A stretch of 6,784 nt of DNA from Candidatus Daviesbacteria bacterium. Lineage in GTDB: Bacteria > Patescibacteriota > Microgenomatia > Daviesbacterales > UBA10151. The notes under the pieces are model-generated. The model was not told where the DNA came from, did not search any database, and saw nothing but the letters and a program-made list of their open reading frames with translations. Made by a program: the position numbers and the translations under genes. The stretch is taken from positions 1-6,784 of the forward strand of contig JACPKO010000019.1 of NCBI GenBank assembly GCA_016186985.1. Direction: 5' to 3'. The number at the start of each line of letters is the position of its first letter. Positions within the stretch are counted from its first letter, which is position 1. Shown here in pieces: positions 6,122-6,784 of this stretch.

Positions 6122-6130
6122 AATTTACCA
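6122..6130 (-). promoter_or_regulatory. Probable gap promoter, extended -10, leaderless layout
   Basis: On the - strand, TGGTAAATT (6122-6130) is a TGN-extended -10. It ends 7 bases before the gap ATG. No good -35 is found at 16-18 bases; TTGTCT further upstream is about 22 bases away. No Shine-Dalgarno precedes the start. The same spacing is seen at alr and the ACT gene, which supports the call more than this site alone. Confidence 0.45.
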
Positions 6131-6184
6131 TAACTGCGGATAACTTTCTAGACAAAAAGCCAACAAAGTTAGGTCAAAACTCAA

Positions 6185-6285
6185 AACGCAAATGTCAAAA
6201 CTACAACTTAAAAGTTAAAAGTTTTGGCCTCCGAAGGAGGGGCGTATTATTGTACTTTTGCATTTTGACTTTTACACTTTGCGTT
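6185..6285. repeat. Imperfect palindromic intergenic element with central GC hairpin
   Basis: The outer ends AACGCAAA (6185-6192) and TTTGCGTT (6278-6285) are inverted copies. Between them the arms are A/T-rich and only partly complementary. At the centre, CCTCC (6228-6232), loop GAA and GGAGG (6236-6240) form a perfect short hairpin. The right end runs into the stop codon of the 6284-6784 gene. The shape resembles short palindromic elements dispersed between genes in CPR genomes (from memory). No ORF is inside. It separates the dockerin-like gene from gap on the - strand. Confidence 0.65.
6228..6240 (-). terminator. Possible terminator hairpin after the dockerin-like gene
   Basis: On the - strand the stem CCTCC/GGAGG with a TTC loop is followed by CCAAAACTTTTAACTTTT, a T-rich but interrupted tract. 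It lies about 45 bases after the stop of the upstream - strand gene and before the gap promoter, the right place to end that transcript. The stem is only five pairs and the T-run is not directly adjacent, so termination is uncertain. Confidence 0.35.
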
Positions 6286-6784
6286 ATTTTATTATTCCCC
6301 TTCCGAGAAGATTTTGTCTCAAAAGATAAAAATCGAGATCGTTTATTACCTCATCCCGGTTAAAATCAAGCGATTTATCCGCAAGAGATGACACCAAATA
6401 GTTTGACATGAGTCTTGATGCATCATCAATTGTCAAAGGGTTGACCGAGAAGACTTCAGCTGACGGCGGACCGCCCTTTACCTCTTCCACTCCGAGTATC
6501 CCAAAAGGGCCTGTTGTCGCCTTCGAAGATTCACCGTTTTCTCCAATTCCAACGACCTCGATCATAAAAGTATTAGCCGGCTGAATGTATGGTAAAGGCA
6601 GGCTCTCCTGGGGCTTCCAGGTAAACTTACCTGATTTTGCATCTAAATTTTGAGCTACCTGAGTAAAAAACTCACCACTGACATATACATTAATCTGCGA
6701 AATGGTTTCGGCGTTAAACGCGCTCCAAATTATATCCATCGGCTTAAAAAATGAATAATTAGTCGCAGCTTTTGGGTTTGTTAT
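6284..6784 (-). CDS. Exported protein with Ig/Kre9-like domain and dockerin-like C-terminus (partial, 5' end outside window)
   Basis: The frame is open from the stop TAA at 6284-6286 through the right edge, so the gene starts outside the window. ATG 6739 is an internal Met: upstream codons read ITNPKAATNYSFFKP and continue the same beta domain. The visible part (167 residues) begins with an Ig-like unit (PMDIIWSAFNAETISQINVYVS, then GKFTWKPQESLP and ANTFMIEVVGIGENGES) resembling Kre9/KNH or Fn3-type surface modules. After a Gly/Pro linker, the C-terminus is dockerin-like: PLTIDDASRLMSNYL, then DFNRDEVINDLDFYLLRQNL, with the calcium-loop pattern DxNxDxxxNxxD. The first half-repeat lacks the loop, so it is a single degenerate unit. 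Such ends are common on CPR surface proteins; a cellulosome role is not implied. No catalytic domain is visible here. Confidence 0.8.
   Translation of the reverse strand: MTNPKAATNYSFFKPMDIIWSAFNAETISQINVYVSGEFFTQVAQNLDAKSGKFTWKPQESLPLPYIQPANTFMIEVVGIGENGESSKATTGPFGILGVEEVKGGPPSAEVFSVNPLTIDDASRLMSNYLVSSLADKSLDFNRDEVINDLDFYLLRQNLLGRGIIK

Noticed and set aside
6737..6739. ATG 6739 as the real start of the right-edge gene
   Set aside because: The frame stays open to the window edge and the upstream residues continue the same Ig-like domain, so it is an internal Met.

Overview
The window looks like a piece of a chromosome from a small-genome Patescibacteria/CPR bacterium, most likely the Microgenomates side. 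This is an inference, since there is no rRNA or ribosomal protein to place it. It rests on AT-rich coding sequence using the standard code, exported proteins of unknown family with SP-repeat linkers and Ig-like domains, a degenerate dockerin-like C-terminus, short AT-rich palindromic repeats between and inside genes, and a near absence of Shine-Dalgarno sequences.

Layout. Positions 2-127 (+) are the 3' end of an unidentified gene. A good promoter at 130-158 (+) precedes three tightly packed + strand genes: a secreted Cys-rich protein (170-1063), a small single-pass membrane protein whose first ~35 codons come from repeat DNA (1053-1424), and a 586-residue membrane-anchored extracytoplasmic protein (1429-3189). 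This unit converges on alanine racemase (alr, - strand, 3186-4307), and the two stop codons overlap. Divergent from alr is a 215-residue protein with a helical N-terminus and ACT-type domains (4388-5035, +). It converges on type I glyceraldehyde-3-phosphate dehydrogenase (gap, - strand, 5080-6114). A palindromic element (6185-6285) separates gap from a - strand gene for an exported protein with Ig-like and dockerin-like parts, which runs off the right edge (6284-6784).

How the parts work together. The left half is a probable cell-surface protein operon of unknown job. alr supplies D-alanine for peptidoglycan. The ACT protein may be a small-molecule-sensing regulator of itself and perhaps of alr, because its promoter carries three TTAACA half-sites. 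gap is central glycolysis. There is no phage, transposase, CRISPR array, tRNA or rRNA.

The most interesting signals are a recurrent promoter layout (extended -10 ending 6-7 bases before ATG) that predicts leaderless mRNAs for alr, the ACT gene and gap; the half-site cluster in the alr/ACT promoter; and a heptamer-repeat element captured as the N-terminus of a membrane protein. No wholly new multi-gene system can be proven from this window.
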